A DNA stretch of 64,000 nt from Arthrobacter sp. NIO-1057 (GTDB lineage: Bacteria; Actinomycetota; Actinomycetes; Actinomycetales; Micrococcaceae): the NCBI RefSeq assembly GCF_900094805.1, contig NZ_FMAT01000006.1:62001-126000 (forward strand). The letters are read 5' to 3'. A program made the translations under genes and the position numbers. The first letter of the stretch is position 1. Every line of letters starts with the position of its first letter. The notes under the pieces were generated by a model, which was not told the origin of the DNA, ran no database searches, and worked only from the letters and a program-made list of their open reading frames with translations. This document shows, in pieces, positions 19,356-26,721 of this stretch.

Positions 19356-20225
19356 GTGACGTTATTGCTAGCTCTCGTCGGGATCATTGGTATTTCCGCT
19401 TCCGGCCCAATCATTGCTGCGTTTCCTGGAGTCCCAGTTTTATCTATGGCTTTCTGGCGCAACGGTGCCGCCGCGGCCGTTTTGAGTGTCCCTGCCATTC
19501 GGAAGAACCCTCGCATTTACCTATCGATGACCAAACGCGAGTGGATTTTTACAAGTATCGCTGGGATTGCCTTGGCCTTGCACTTCGTTTGTTTCATGTA
19601 CTCGATGAGGCTCACCAGCGTCGCAGCCGGAACGGCTCTGGTATGTATCCAGGGCGTTTGGATTGCTGTGTTCCAGGTCGTTCGTGGCGTTCAATACCGA
19701 ACTCCGGTTTTCGTTGGCATGGCCATCTCGCTTGGCGGCGCCATCCTCATTACCGGCTTCGACATGGGCTTGAGTCCCGAAGCGCTTACTGGTGACTTGC
19801 TGGCACTGGCCGGTGGTGTGCTGGCAGCGGTGTACACCTTGGCAGGCTCAGTGGCCCGGCAGACCATGACGACGGCATCCTATTCCTCGAGCTGTTACGC
19901 AATCACCGCGGTGGTTTTGTTGATTCTCTGTTTGGCCACAGGCATGCCCGTATGGGGATTCGACGCAACAGGTTGGTGGGGAATTATCCTACTGACCCTC
20001 TGCGCACAAATATTTGGTCATACCGCAATGAATCATCTACTGAATCTGCTGGGACCGCTGACGGTTTCCACGCTGATCCTCTTGGAAATCCCGGGAGCCG
20101 CATTACTCGCAGCATTATTCTTGGGACAGGTAGTTTCAACGGCTACCTACATTGGCCTTGTGGTGATACTCATTGGGCTTGCCCTCGTGATACGAGGACA
20201 AGTCCAACCGAAAGCTCGTGAATAA
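19356..20225 (+). CDS. EamA/DMT-family transporter
   Basis: A 289-residue protein with ten hydrophobic segments and two EamA repeats (the second around LAGGVLAAVYTLAGSVARQ). The C-terminal region FGHTAMNHLLNLLGPLTVSTLILLEIPGAALLA is typical. The family exports metabolites or drugs; the substrate is not predictable. It starts with GTG at 19356. Its stop is 8 bp from the convergent small gene on the other strand. Confidence 0.85.
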   Translation: MTLLLALVGIIGISASGPIIAAFPGVPVLSMAFWRNGAAAAVLSVPAIRKNPRIYLSMTKREWIFTSIAGIALALHFVCFMYSMRLTSVAAGTALVCIQGVWIAVFQVVRGVQYRTPVFVGMAISLGGAILITGFDMGLSPEALTGDLLALAGGVLAAVYTLAGSVARQTMTTASYSSSCYAITAVVLLILCLATGMPVWGFDATGWWGIILLTLCAQIFGHTAMNHLLNLLGPLTVSTLILLEIPGAALLAALFLGQVVSTATYIGLVVILIGLALVIRGQVQPKARE

Positions 20226-20232
20226 CTAGAGG

Positions 20233-20439
20233 TTATTTGTCATCTTCGATGATTTCGCGAATCTCTTCTACGCTTGCTTCGCGAGAGGCTACCGGCTGTT
20301 GTGGTTGCGTGGCAGTAGCTTCGTTTTCCCATGGGTCTTCAACGGGTTTTGAAGCCTTCCAAACTGCTACCAACAGCGCGACAATTCCGGCAATCAAGCC
20401 TACGGCTAGTACTTTTCCCACTTTGCTCTTCTTGCTCAT
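20233..20439 (-). CDS. Small single-pass membrane protein, function unknown
   Basis: A 68-residue product: basic N-terminus (MSKKSKVGK), one membrane helix (residues about 10-27), then an acidic Pro/Gln-rich tail ending EEIREIIEDDK. The ATG at 20437-20439 has GGAG 6 nt upstream. The frame extends to 20478, but that adds unlikely residues. I do not recognise a named family. Convergent with the EamA gene and divergent from the cyclophilin gene. Confidence 0.7.
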   Translation of the reverse strand: MSKKSKVGKVLAVGLIAGIVALLVAVWKASKPVEDPWENEATATQPQQPVASREASVEEIREIIEDDK

Positions 20440-20609
20440 GCATTGCTCCAGACTGAAAGAGGATCTGCTATCCGACATCTCAAGCCTATGCAGTTACCGT
20501 GCTACAGACCAGTGTTTATCGGGAAGCCACCAGAGATTGTTCCAAATTTTCACTCAACGCGTACGTCAGTTTTTAGCGGGTCACGCCCTGATCATGGAAG
20601 AATGTAGGC

Positions 20610-21155
20610 ATGACCGCAAACGCAACTCATAAAGCCACGATTCACACTACTTTGGGCGATATCATTGTCGATCTCTTCGGCAACCACGCACCTAAGACCG
20701 TAAAGAACTTCGTTGGCCTGTCGACCGGTGAGCAGGAGTGGGTACACCCAGAGTCCGGTGACAAGAAGACCAACACTCCGCTGTACAGCGGAACCATCTT
20801 CCACCGCATCATCTCTGACTTCATGATTCAGGGTGGCGACCCACTGGGCCAGGGCTTCGGCGGCCCAGGCTACCAGTTCGATGATGAGATCCACCCCGAA
20901 CTGAACTTCAACGAGCCTTACAAGTTGGCTATGGCTAACGCGGGTATCCGCATGGGCCGTGGAACCAACGGTTCGCAGTTCTTCATCACCACCGTCCCAA
21001 CCACCTGGTTGCAGGGCAAGCACACCATCTTCGGCGAAGTTGTCGATGCAGATTCCCGCAAGGTAGTCGACGCATTGAACGCTGTAGCCACCGATGGCCG
21101 CGACAAGCCACTGGAAGACGTCGTCATCAACTCGGTCGACATCGAGACCCTGTAA
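20610..21155 (+). CDS. ppiA: Peptidyl-prolyl cis-trans isomerase (cyclophilin A)
   Basis: Cytoplasmic cyclophilin that isomerises X-Pro bonds. The 181-residue protein has no signal peptide. Cyclophilin signatures are present: FHRIISDFMIQGGDPLGQG (catalytic arginine region) and GRGTNGSQFFIT. A cyclophilin gene just downstream of the gyrase region is typical of actinobacteria. A hairpin follows the stop. Confidence 0.96.
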   Translation: MTANATHKATIHTTLGDIIVDLFGNHAPKTVKNFVGLSTGEQEWVHPESGDKKTNTPLYSGTIFHRIISDFMIQGGDPLGQGFGGPGYQFDDEIHPELNFNEPYKLAMANAGIRMGRGTNGSQFFITTVPTTWLQGKHTIFGEVVDADSRKVVDALNAVATDGRDKPLEDVVINSVDIETL

Positions 21156-21175
21156 ATAAACCGGCGCCATTTCGC

Positions 21176-21220
21176 GAGACCCCGACGATCCACTCAGTGG
21201 TGTTGTCGGGGTCTCGAGCT
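21176..21220 (+). terminator. Probable terminator after ppiA
   Basis: GAGACCCCGAC (21176-21186) pairs perfectly with GTCGGGGTCTC (21205-21215) around an 18-nt loop. The tail is only weakly T-rich (AGCTTT), so termination strength is uncertain. Confidence 0.65.
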
Positions 21221-21254
21221 TTAAGCACTCTCCCACTACAAAAGGCAGGTACCG

Positions 21255-22109
21255 ATGTCCTACGGGCAGATAAACCCACAGGGCCAAGCAGCACCGACGT
21301 GTTACCGACACCCAGACACCGTGTCGTACATTTCGTGTCACCGATGTGAACGCCCGATCTGTCCTCAATGCCAGGTTTCAGCTCCGGTGGGAGTGCAGTG
21401 CGTTGAATGTGTTGCCCAGGCCAATAGAAGTCTCCCAACGCAAAAGACCGAATTTGGTGGCAGGCTTCGCGCAGGAGCCCCGTTGGTGACCTATGTGGTC
21501 ATCGCACTGAACGTATTCGTCTATCTTTTGCAGTGGATAATCCCCGGATTCACCAATTCACTGGTTCTGGCACCAGCCATTGCAGCTTATGAACCATGGC
21601 GACTGATTACTAGCGCCTTTGCACACTCCACAAGTTCATTCCTGCACCTAGCCATGAACATGTACGGCATCTACATTTTTGGCACGCTGCTCGAGCCAAA
21701 ACTGGGCAGACTACGTTTCACGTGGTTGTACCTTCTAAGTGCTTTTGGTGGCTCACTGGGCATCTTATTGCTCAGCGCACCGTTGAGCGCTACTTTGGGC
21801 GCCTCCGGAGCTTTGGCAGGGCTCTTCCTTGCCACCTTTGTCGTCTTCCGCTCTAACAAGCAGGCGCTACGCCAAATGGGTATCATTCTGGCTTTGAACG
21901 TTGTCCTTGGCTTTGTTGTTTCGGGAATCTCTTGGCAGGGTCACCTAGGCGGCGCAATCACCGGAATTCTCGCTGCATGCTGCATCGTGCTGATTCCACG
22001 AAGTAATCCACAACGAGCCAAGACGCAGTTGCTTCTTCTTATTGCCCTGTCAGTCCTCCTCGTAGGTGCGTTGTACTTTGCCATGGAGACAGCCAAGTAC
22101 ACCGGCTAG
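21255..22109 (+). CDS. Rhomboid family intramembrane serine protease
   Basis: Membrane-embedded protease that cleaves transmembrane helices. The protein is 284 residues. The N-terminal 55 residues form a cysteine-rich zinc-binding (B-box-like) module with Cys at about 16, 28, 31, 36, 39, 49 and 52, common in actinobacterial rhomboids. Six to seven membrane segments follow. The catalytic serine is in GASG (about Ser-184) and the catalytic histidine in WQGHLGG (about His-230). The substrate is unknown. It follows ppiA and precedes the DnaA-box-rich gap. Confidence 0.92.
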   Translation: MSYGQINPQGQAAPTCYRHPDTVSYISCHRCERPICPQCQVSAPVGVQCVECVAQANRSLPTQKTEFGGRLRAGAPLVTYVVIALNVFVYLLQWIIPGFTNSLVLAPAIAAYEPWRLITSAFAHSTSSFLHLAMNMYGIYIFGTLLEPKLGRLRFTWLYLLSAFGGSLGILLLSAPLSATLGASGALAGLFLATFVVFRSNKQALRQMGIILALNVVLGFVVSGISWQGHLGGAITGILAACCIVLIPRSNPQRAKTQLLLLIALSVLLVGALYFAMETAKYTG

Positions 22110-22148
22110 TCATTCGAATACGCTCCAAACCGTTATCCACACAGATTA

Positions 22149-22173
22149 TCCACACTGTTAATAACTTACATGC
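22149..22173 (+). repeat. 25-bp direct repeat, copy 1 (DnaA-box cluster)
   Basis: TCCACA followed by CTGTTAATAACTTACATGC. It matches 22415-22439 with one mismatch in 25 bp. The repeat runs from inside a DnaA box into an AT-rich element, and continues here into the imperfect palindrome TTACATGCGTGTAA. Confidence 0.85.
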
Positions 22174-22205
22174 GTGTAACTTGCGGGAGTGAGGAGATAT
22201 TAACA

Positions 22206-22237
22206 CCCCTGGTTTCCCTAGAAACCAGGGGTTTTCT
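22206..22237 (+). terminator. Terminator of the rhomboid gene
   Basis: CCCCTGGTTTC (22206-22216) pairs perfectly with GAAACCAGGGG (22221-22231) around a 4-nt loop, followed by TTTTCT. A strong intrinsic terminator embedded in the DnaA-box cluster. Confidence 0.9.
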
Positions 22238-22414
22238 GCTTAGAATGCTCAATACTCACAACTTTGTCCCCATCTGTGGATAACTTTTAAACAACCCCTG
22301 TAGACAGTGCATATACGAACAGCCAAGTTGTTAATAACTGCGGATTCGAAAATTTAACCGATGACAGTGAACTCTAGGATAATGTGGATATAAACCTATT
22401 ATCCACAAGTGAAA

Positions 22415-22439
22415 TCCACAGTGTTAATAACTTACATGC
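22415..22439 (+). repeat. 25-bp direct repeat, copy 2 (DnaA-box cluster)
   Basis: TCCACA followed by GTGTTAATAACTTACATGC, 24 of 25 bases identical to 22149-22173. It continues into the near-palindrome TTACATGCATGTGA. A third, shorter copy of the core (TGTTAATAACT) is at 22329-22339. Confidence 0.85.
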
Positions 22440-22593
22440 ATGTGATTTGAGTGTACTAAACAGTAGTTGACAAGGCATTTTGGCGGAAACTACGGAATAT
22501 CCTCGTCAATATCCCCACCTGTGGATAAGTTTGTGAACAACTGTTTGTAAAAGTTGTTCACATCTTATGTGGATAACCCGCGATAGTTGTGGA

Positions 22594-23211
22594 TTACATG
22601 GTGAAAACTGGCCAGATCAGCAGAATCGCAAAGAATGACATCAAGAGGCCAATGATCACGTCAAGTACTTGCCACGCCTTTGGTTTAGCGAAGAGCGGTG
22701 CGAGGAAGCAAGCAGCATAGGCCAACGCGAAAAACCATATGAGACTCGCACCGATGGCGCCCAGCGCGAACCATCGAGCGCCCGTGCCCTGGGAAACCGC
22801 TACTGAGCCCAACAACAGTACAGTGTCTATATACACGTGTGGATTCAGCCAAGTGAGTGCAAGCGTCGTTAAGATAACCGCCGGCACACCTGTAGTCTGG
22901 TTAGCCCCAGAGAACTTGAGTGAGTCAGGTTTGATCGCCCTACGGAAAGCAAACACGGCGTAGGTGCCCAGAAATAGGAAACCTCCGAGTCTCGCTGCAA
23001 CCAGCAGCCATGGAACGCGTTCAACAAGAACACCCATGCCGCCAACGCCTGCAAAAATCAGGACAGCATCGGAGAGAAAGCAGACAAGAGCGGTAACGAA
23101 AACGTGTTCTCTTCTGATTCCTTGGCGCAGAACGAAGGCATTCTGAGCACCGATCGCCACGATCAGCGATAGTCCGGTGGTAAAGCCGAAAAATAAAGGT
23201 GCAACGGTCAT
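22594..23211 (-). CDS. LysE/ArgO-family basic amino acid exporter
   Basis: Membrane exporter for lysine/arginine-type amino acids. The 205-residue protein has about six hydrophobic segments and family motifs (LIVAIGAQNAFVLRQGIRREH at the N-terminus; ALTWLNPHVYIDTVLLLGS in the middle). It starts with ATG at 23209-23211 and is divergent from the LysR-type regulator with 70 bp between them, matching the LysG-lysE and ArgP-argO pairs of C. glutamicum and E. coli. Regulation by that neighbour is inferred. Confidence 0.92.
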   Translation of the reverse strand: MTVAPLFFGFTTGLSLIVAIGAQNAFVLRQGIRREHVFVTALVCFLSDAVLIFAGVGGMGVLVERVPWLLVAARLGGFLFLGTYAVFAFRRAIKPDSLKFSGANQTTGVPAVILTTLALTWLNPHVYIDTVLLLGSVAVSQGTGARWFALGAIGASLIWFFALAYAACFLAPLFAKPKAWQVLDVIIGLLMSFFAILLIWPVFTM

Positions 23212-23281
23212 GAGAAAACCGTATGAGAAGATTCTTTCTTAGTCGAACTTAACTTTCTGAATCTAGATTAGAGTTCCTAAT

Positions 23282-24166
23282 GTGAACATCGATGTAGAAC
23301 ACCTCGAGACCCTGCTAGCTGTTGTTGATGCCGGGAGCTTTGATGATGCCTCGATAGATCTAGGAATCACGCCCTCGGCCGTAAGTCAGCGAATCAAAGC
23401 ACTCGAAAACAAACTTGGCGCAATCTTGGTCGTCCGAAGCCGCCCGGTCATCCCTACCGAACAGGGATACAAAGTACTGCGTTATGCCCGACAAATGTCA
23501 TTGCTCAGTACAGAATTTGCTCGTGAACTCTCAACAGCCAAACCGCAGTCCATCGCGTTAGGGGTTAACTCCGATTCGCTGTCGACCTGGTTTGGGCCGG
23601 TATTTGAACAGCTGTCAGAGATCGAGAACCTATCGGTCGAAATTATTCGCACCGACGAAAATAGGGGATTGGAACTGCTGCGCACCGGTCGAGTCAGTGC
23701 AGTTGTGACGGCAACAGCCGAAGCCTTGCAAGGGTGCACCAGTAAGAAGCTCGGTGCTATGCGGTATCGGGCAGCTGCCTCACCGCGTATTATCAGTCGA
23801 TACTTGCAGCAACGGAGCCCAGAACAACTGGTGCGGACTCCAACGGTGGTTTTTGATCGCGAAGATCCGCTTCAATATGACATGCTCGAGCGGCTGGCTG
23901 GCACCGGTAGTCGACCAACGGCCGCGGTTCATCACATCCCAGACTCTCTCAAATACGTCAGTGCCATAGAAGCTGGCATGGGCTGGGGGATGATTCCAGA
24001 ATTACAGCTAGTGCAGGCCAAGAAGCTCGAAATTTTACACGAACAATGGTTTGCAGATGTTCCCTTGTACCTACAGCGTTGGGCTGTTGACTCCAGCATC
24101 CTCAATAAGATCGATAGCATATTGGTCACAGCAGCCCGTCATAGCGGCCTTCATTTGATAGCCTGA
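23282..24166 (+). CDS. LysG/ArgP-type LysR transcriptional regulator
   Basis: A 294-residue LysR-family regulator that most likely activates the divergent exporter gene in response to basic amino acids. The winged HTH is at about 1-60 (FDDASIDLGITPSAVSQRIKALENKLG), followed by a substrate-binding domain. Family traits of ArgP/LysG (LGAILVVRSRPVIPTEQG) are visible. It starts with GTG at 23282. Downstream is a guanidine riboswitch. Confidence 0.9.
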   Translation: MNIDVEHLETLLAVVDAGSFDDASIDLGITPSAVSQRIKALENKLGAILVVRSRPVIPTEQGYKVLRYARQMSLLSTEFARELSTAKPQSIALGVNSDSLSTWFGPVFEQLSEIENLSVEIIRTDENRGLELLRTGRVSAVVTATAEALQGCTSKKLGAMRYRAAASPRIISRYLQQRSPEQLVRTPTVVFDREDPLQYDMLERLAGTGSRPTAAVHHIPDSLKYVSAIEAGMGWGMIPELQLVQAKKLEILHEQWFADVPLYLQRWAVDSSILNKIDSILVTAARHSGLHLIA

Positions 24167-24194
24167 TCCTGTTACAGGCCACGAATGCCTGAAG

Positions 24195-24235
24195 CCCGGA
24201 CGAGGGAGCCGTACCCGGAGCGCGACAAGACGGCC
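24195..24235 (+). ncRNA. Guanidine-III riboswitch (ykkC-III)
   Basis: The sequence carries the conserved pieces of the ykkC-III motif in order: CCGGACGAGG (24196-24205), GCCGTACCCGG (24208-24218), then ACAAGACGGC (24225-24234). CCGG (24196-24199) can pair with CCGG (24215-24218), and GCCGT (24208-24212) with ACGGC (24230-24234), giving the H-type pseudoknot known for this guanidine sensor. It ends 18 nt before the start codon of an SMR exporter gene, the expected regulated gene. Just downstream, CCAGA (24234-24238) and TCTGG (24247-24251) could form a hairpin with the AAGGA ribosome-binding site in its loop, overlapping the aptamer 3' strand. Translational control is inferred. Confidence 0.93.
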
Positions 24236-24252
24236 AGAGAAGGAAATCTGGC

Positions 24253-24570
24253 ATGTACTGGACCGTACTGATTATTTCTGGTGTTTTTGAGGCCGTTTGG
24301 GCCGTCGCACTCGGGGCGAGCGAAGGATTCTCGAAAATCGTTCCGACAATCATCTTCTTTGCCGGCTTGATTGTGTCCATGGCTGGCTTGGCATACGCAA
24401 TGAAAGAGCTTCCGGTGGGTACTGCCTACGCGATTTGGGTCGGAGTTGGAGCGTCACTCGCGGTGATCTATTCCATGATCACCGGTCAGGAAGCATTCTC
24501 TGTTCTGAAGATGGCGTTAATCCTGGGGCTGATTGGCTGTGTCATTGGGCTTAAGGCCGTTAGCCACTAG
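24253..24570 (+). CDS. gdx: SMR-family guanidinium exporter (Gdx/SugE type)
   Basis: Four-helix antiparallel dimeric proton-coupled exporter. At 105 residues, it has the essential glutamate at residue 13 (GVFEAVWAVAL) and the SMR motif ELPVGTAYAIWVGVGA. The guanidine-III riboswitch immediately upstream indicates guanidinium as the physiological substrate rather than quaternary-ammonium drugs. It is a single gene followed by a bidirectional hairpin shared with crgA. Confidence 0.93.
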   Translation: MYWTVLIISGVFEAVWAVALGASEGFSKIVPTIIFFAGLIVSMAGLAYAMKELPVGTAYAIWVGVGASLAVIYSMITGQEAFSVLKMALILGLIGCVIGLKAVSH

Positions 24571-24592
24571 AAAGTATCGTTAAAGAGTAAAT

Positions 24593-24617
24593 CGCCGGTC
24601 CCTCCAGGGGACCGGCG
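24593..24617. terminator. Hairpin between convergent gdx and crgA
   Basis: CGCCGGTCCC (24593-24602) pairs perfectly with GGGACCGGCG (24608-24617) around a 5-nt loop. T-residues on the plus side (TTCTATTT) and AT-rich sequence on the other side suggest a bidirectional terminator. Confidence 0.8.
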
Positions 24618-24622
24618 AAGTT

Positions 24623-24880
24623 CTATTTCCAGCCTGTGGTCATGAAGAACCCGACCATCGCGATGCCAAAACCGATCACGATATTCCAACCGCCAATGTT
24701 GGGGATGGGGAACAGGGTCTGGGACAGGTAGTAAACGATGATCCAGAGTAGTCCCAGGAGCATAAGGCCAAACATGACCGGCTTGTACCAACCCGGCATT
24801 GGCTTATCAATAGCGTGAGCGCTTTGTCGCTCGGCTTGGGCCTGTGTTGATTTCTTGCGTCGTGGTTTTGACTCCGGCAC
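24623..24880 (-). CDS. crgA: Cell division protein CrgA
   Basis: Actinobacterial divisome protein that recruits or modulates FtsZ, FtsI and peptidoglycan synthases. The 85-residue protein has a basic cytoplasmic N-terminus and two membrane helices separated by the conserved short loop LFPIPNIGGWN. It starts with GTG at 24878-24880. Its place between the gyrase region and the pknB operon is the same as in mycobacteria. Confidence 0.95.
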   Translation of the reverse strand: MPESKPRRKKSTQAQAERQSAHAIDKPMPGWYKPVMFGLMLLGLLWIIVYYLSQTLFPIPNIGGWNIVIGFGIAMVGFFMTTGWK

Positions 24881-25103
24881 TCGAATGCTCCCTCGGCTTC
24901 ATCTGCTTAATATAGTAAATGTGGGAGACATTTAACGTCTTCCCGGTAGGCTTGGGTACAAGAATGCTGAGAACTGCTTTCTGCATTCCTACGTAGCTTC
25001 CATACTAGTCGCAACCCGAGAAAACTCCGGCGTTTTGGCTTGCATCTGAACACGTTGACTAACAGAACGTTAATATTGCGAATGACTAAGGAGCCCAAGA
25101 ACT

Positions 25104-25889
25104 GTGAATCGATCCGCCACAGTGCAAGGTCGCCGCATCGACCGTCGACCCCGGTCTGCGGGCAATATTGTCGTAGGATTTTTTGGCGAGCTATTCATTA
25201 CCTTGGGCATCATCTTGATGCTGTACGTAGCGTGGGAACTATGGTGGACCAACATTGATTCCGCTCAAGCTCAAAAACAGGCAACCCAAAGCCTGGTGCA
25301 AGAATTGGGTGATGTAGTCATCCCGGATGAAACTGATGATTCGGTAGCTGAAGATGACGATAAGGATTATGGTCCAGCTCCGGTGACAAGAATTGGGCCG
25401 GGGGAGACCTTCGGCATTATGTACTTCCCGCGCTTTGGTAGTCATGGATCGCACCACCCCGTAACTAACGGTGTTGGAGACAACGTCATCGATAATCTGG
25501 GCATCGGACATTACCCCACAACTCAGCAGCCTGGAGAACTAGGAAACTTTGCTGTCGCGGCGCACCGTCAGACCCACGGTCAAGTCTTCTGGGATATCGA
25601 CAAGCTTCAGAAGGGCGACAAGATTTATCTGCAAACTTCCGAAGGCTATTACACCTACACCTGGTATGCCACGGAAATTGTTGATCCATCCAACGGAGAC
25701 GTCCTCTTGCCAACCCCGCATCAGTGGGGAGTGGAGCCAACGAAGTCGATTTTGACGATGACCACCTGCCATCCTAAATACACAACTCAACAGCGAATGA
25801 TCGCATACTCCGAGTTAACGGATTGGCGGCCTCTCGATGCAGGGCCGCCTAAGGAAATCCGTGACATGGTCATCGACGCAACGAGTTAG
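25104..25889 (+). CDS. Class E sortase
   Basis: Membrane-anchored transpeptidase that links LAXTG-type surface proteins to the cell wall. The protein is 261 residues. An N-terminal membrane helix lies at about 24-46, an acidic linker at about 70-90, then the sortase beta-barrel. Catalytic residues are His-154 (AAHRQTH), Cys-222 (TTCHPKY) and Arg-231 (QQRMIAY); TTCHPKY is typical of class E. It starts with GTG at 25104 after AAGGAG. It is followed 9 bp later by a 56-aa membrane protein gene and the amidotransferase, an arrangement I recall from other actinobacteria. Confidence 0.93.
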   Translation: MNRSATVQGRRIDRRPRSAGNIVVGFFGELFITLGIILMLYVAWELWWTNIDSAQAQKQATQSLVQELGDVVIPDETDDSVAEDDDKDYGPAPVTRIGPGETFGIMYFPRFGSHGSHHPVTNGVGDNVIDNLGIGHYPTTQQPGELGNFAVAAHRQTHGQVFWDIDKLQKGDKIYLQTSEGYYTYTWYATEIVDPSNGDVLLPTPHQWGVEPTKSILTMTTCHPKYTTQQRMIAYSELTDWRPLDAGPPKEIRDMVIDATS

Positions 25890-25898
25890 GAAGAATAA

Positions 25899-26069
25899 AT
25901 GTACGCCTGGATTTTCCGAAACCTTCCTGGACCTGTGTGGTTTCGCATTATTGAAGCATTGATTCTCATTGCCGCCATCGTGCTATTACTGATGGTGTAC
26001 GTTTTTCCATGGCTGAACCAGTACATCAGCCCCTTTACCGATTCAACGATTGGCCAGAGTACCTCGTGA
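25899..26069 (+). CDS. 56-aa membrane protein between sortase and pabA
   Basis: The product is 56 residues: aromatic N-terminus MYAWIFRNLPGPVWFRIIEA, one membrane helix (about 17-37) and a short polar tail. The ATG lies 9 bp after the sortase stop, and the stop TGA overlaps the GTG start of the amidotransferase by two bases (26067-26068), so the three genes are translationally coupled. Similar small proteins occur at this place in related genomes by recall, which supports it as a real gene. The function is unknown; assistance of the sortase is a guess from context. Confidence 0.8.
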   Translation: MYAWIFRNLPGPVWFRIIEALILIAAIVLLLMVYVFPWLNQYISPFTDSTIGQSTS

Positions 26070-26710
26070 GCAGCACCAAGATTTTAGTCATCGACAACTA
26101 CGATAGCTTCGTCTACACCCTTGTAGGCTACCTACAGGAGCTTGGCGCCGAAACCACCGTTTACCGCAACGATGACTTAAGCGTTCAAGAAGCTATTGAG
26201 CTGGCTGCCAATTACGATGGCGTACTGATTTCTCCGGGCCCAGGTGATCCTGCCGGCGCCGGAGTCAGCATTGATCTAATCAAGTGGTGCGGTCAGCAAA
26301 ACAAACCAATGTTGGGTGTCTGCCTAGGACATCAGGCATTGGCAGAGGCCTATGGGGGAACGGTAACCCACGCCGAAGAACTGATGCACGGCAAAACCTC
26401 GTTGGTTACCCACGATAACCATCCAGTATTTAGAAACGTTGCCAATCCGTTCACGGCAACCCGCTACCATTCCTTGGCCGCAGTGCGAGAAACCATCCCA
26501 GAAGAGCTAGAAATCATTGCTCAGACCGCTGGGGGAGTCATCATGGCCCTGGCCCACCGAGAAGCTCCACTCTGGGGCCTGCAGTACCACCCTGAGTCGG
26601 TACTGACCGAACAGGGATACCAGATGCTCGGCAACTGGTTGGAATTCTTAGGACTGAAGGGGGCAGCCGAAAAGGCTGCCACGCTGAGCCCACTCTTTAG
26701 CGGCGAATAA
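26066..26710 (+). CDS. pabA: Glutamine amidotransferase (PabA/TrpG type)
   Basis: Class I glutamine amidotransferase that supplies ammonia to aminodeoxychorismate or anthranilate synthase. With the GTG at 26066 the protein is 214 residues starting MSSTKILVIDNYDSF; the upstream extension to 26009 only reads through the 56-aa gene. The catalytic triad is visible: Cys-86 (GVCLGHQ), His-175 and Glu-177 (QYHPES). No trp or pabB gene is nearby, so the partner is unknown. This gene next to the pknB operon is a known mycobacterial arrangement. Confidence 0.92.
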   Translation: MSSTKILVIDNYDSFVYTLVGYLQELGAETTVYRNDDLSVQEAIELAANYDGVLISPGPGDPAGAGVSIDLIKWCGQQNKPMLGVCLGHQALAEAYGGTVTHAEELMHGKTSLVTHDNHPVFRNVANPFTATRYHSLAAVRETIPEELEIIAQTAGGVIMALAHREAPLWGLQYHPESVLTEQGYQMLGNWLEFLGLKGAAEKAATLSPLFSGE

Positions 26711-26721
26711 TACTTCGCTGA

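Larger units (their letters stand above)
22110..22593. other. DnaA-box-rich non-coding region between convergent genes
   Basis: A 484-bp gap between the rhomboid and LysE-family genes, which point towards each other, with no convincing ORF. Six perfect TTATCCACA boxes: 22133-22141 and 22146-22154 (plus), 22275-22283 (minus), 22399-22407 (plus), 22520-22528 and 22568-22576 (minus). TTGTTCACA occurs at 22532-22540 (minus) and 22554-22562 (plus). One-mismatch forms lie at 22264-22272, 22383-22391, 22412-22420 and 22588-22596. The AT-rich word TGTTAATAACT occurs three times. Box density is higher than in the dnaA-dnaN gap. It could be part of oriC, a DnaA-titration locus (datA-like) or a DnaA-reactivation site. 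Confidence 0.8.

Noticed and set aside
20592-21368. 258-codon open frame opposite ppiA
   Set aside because: It spans the ppiA gene and the start of the rhomboid gene on the other strand and looks like a random antisense frame.
21711-21726. Possible third parS site (CGTTTCACGTGG)
   Set aside because: Only one half matches; the second half-site GAAACA is absent and it lies in rhomboid coding sequence.
24253-24570. QacE-type multidrug efflux as the name of the SMR gene
   Set aside because: The guanidine-III riboswitch directly upstream points to the Gdx guanidinium-exporter subtype.
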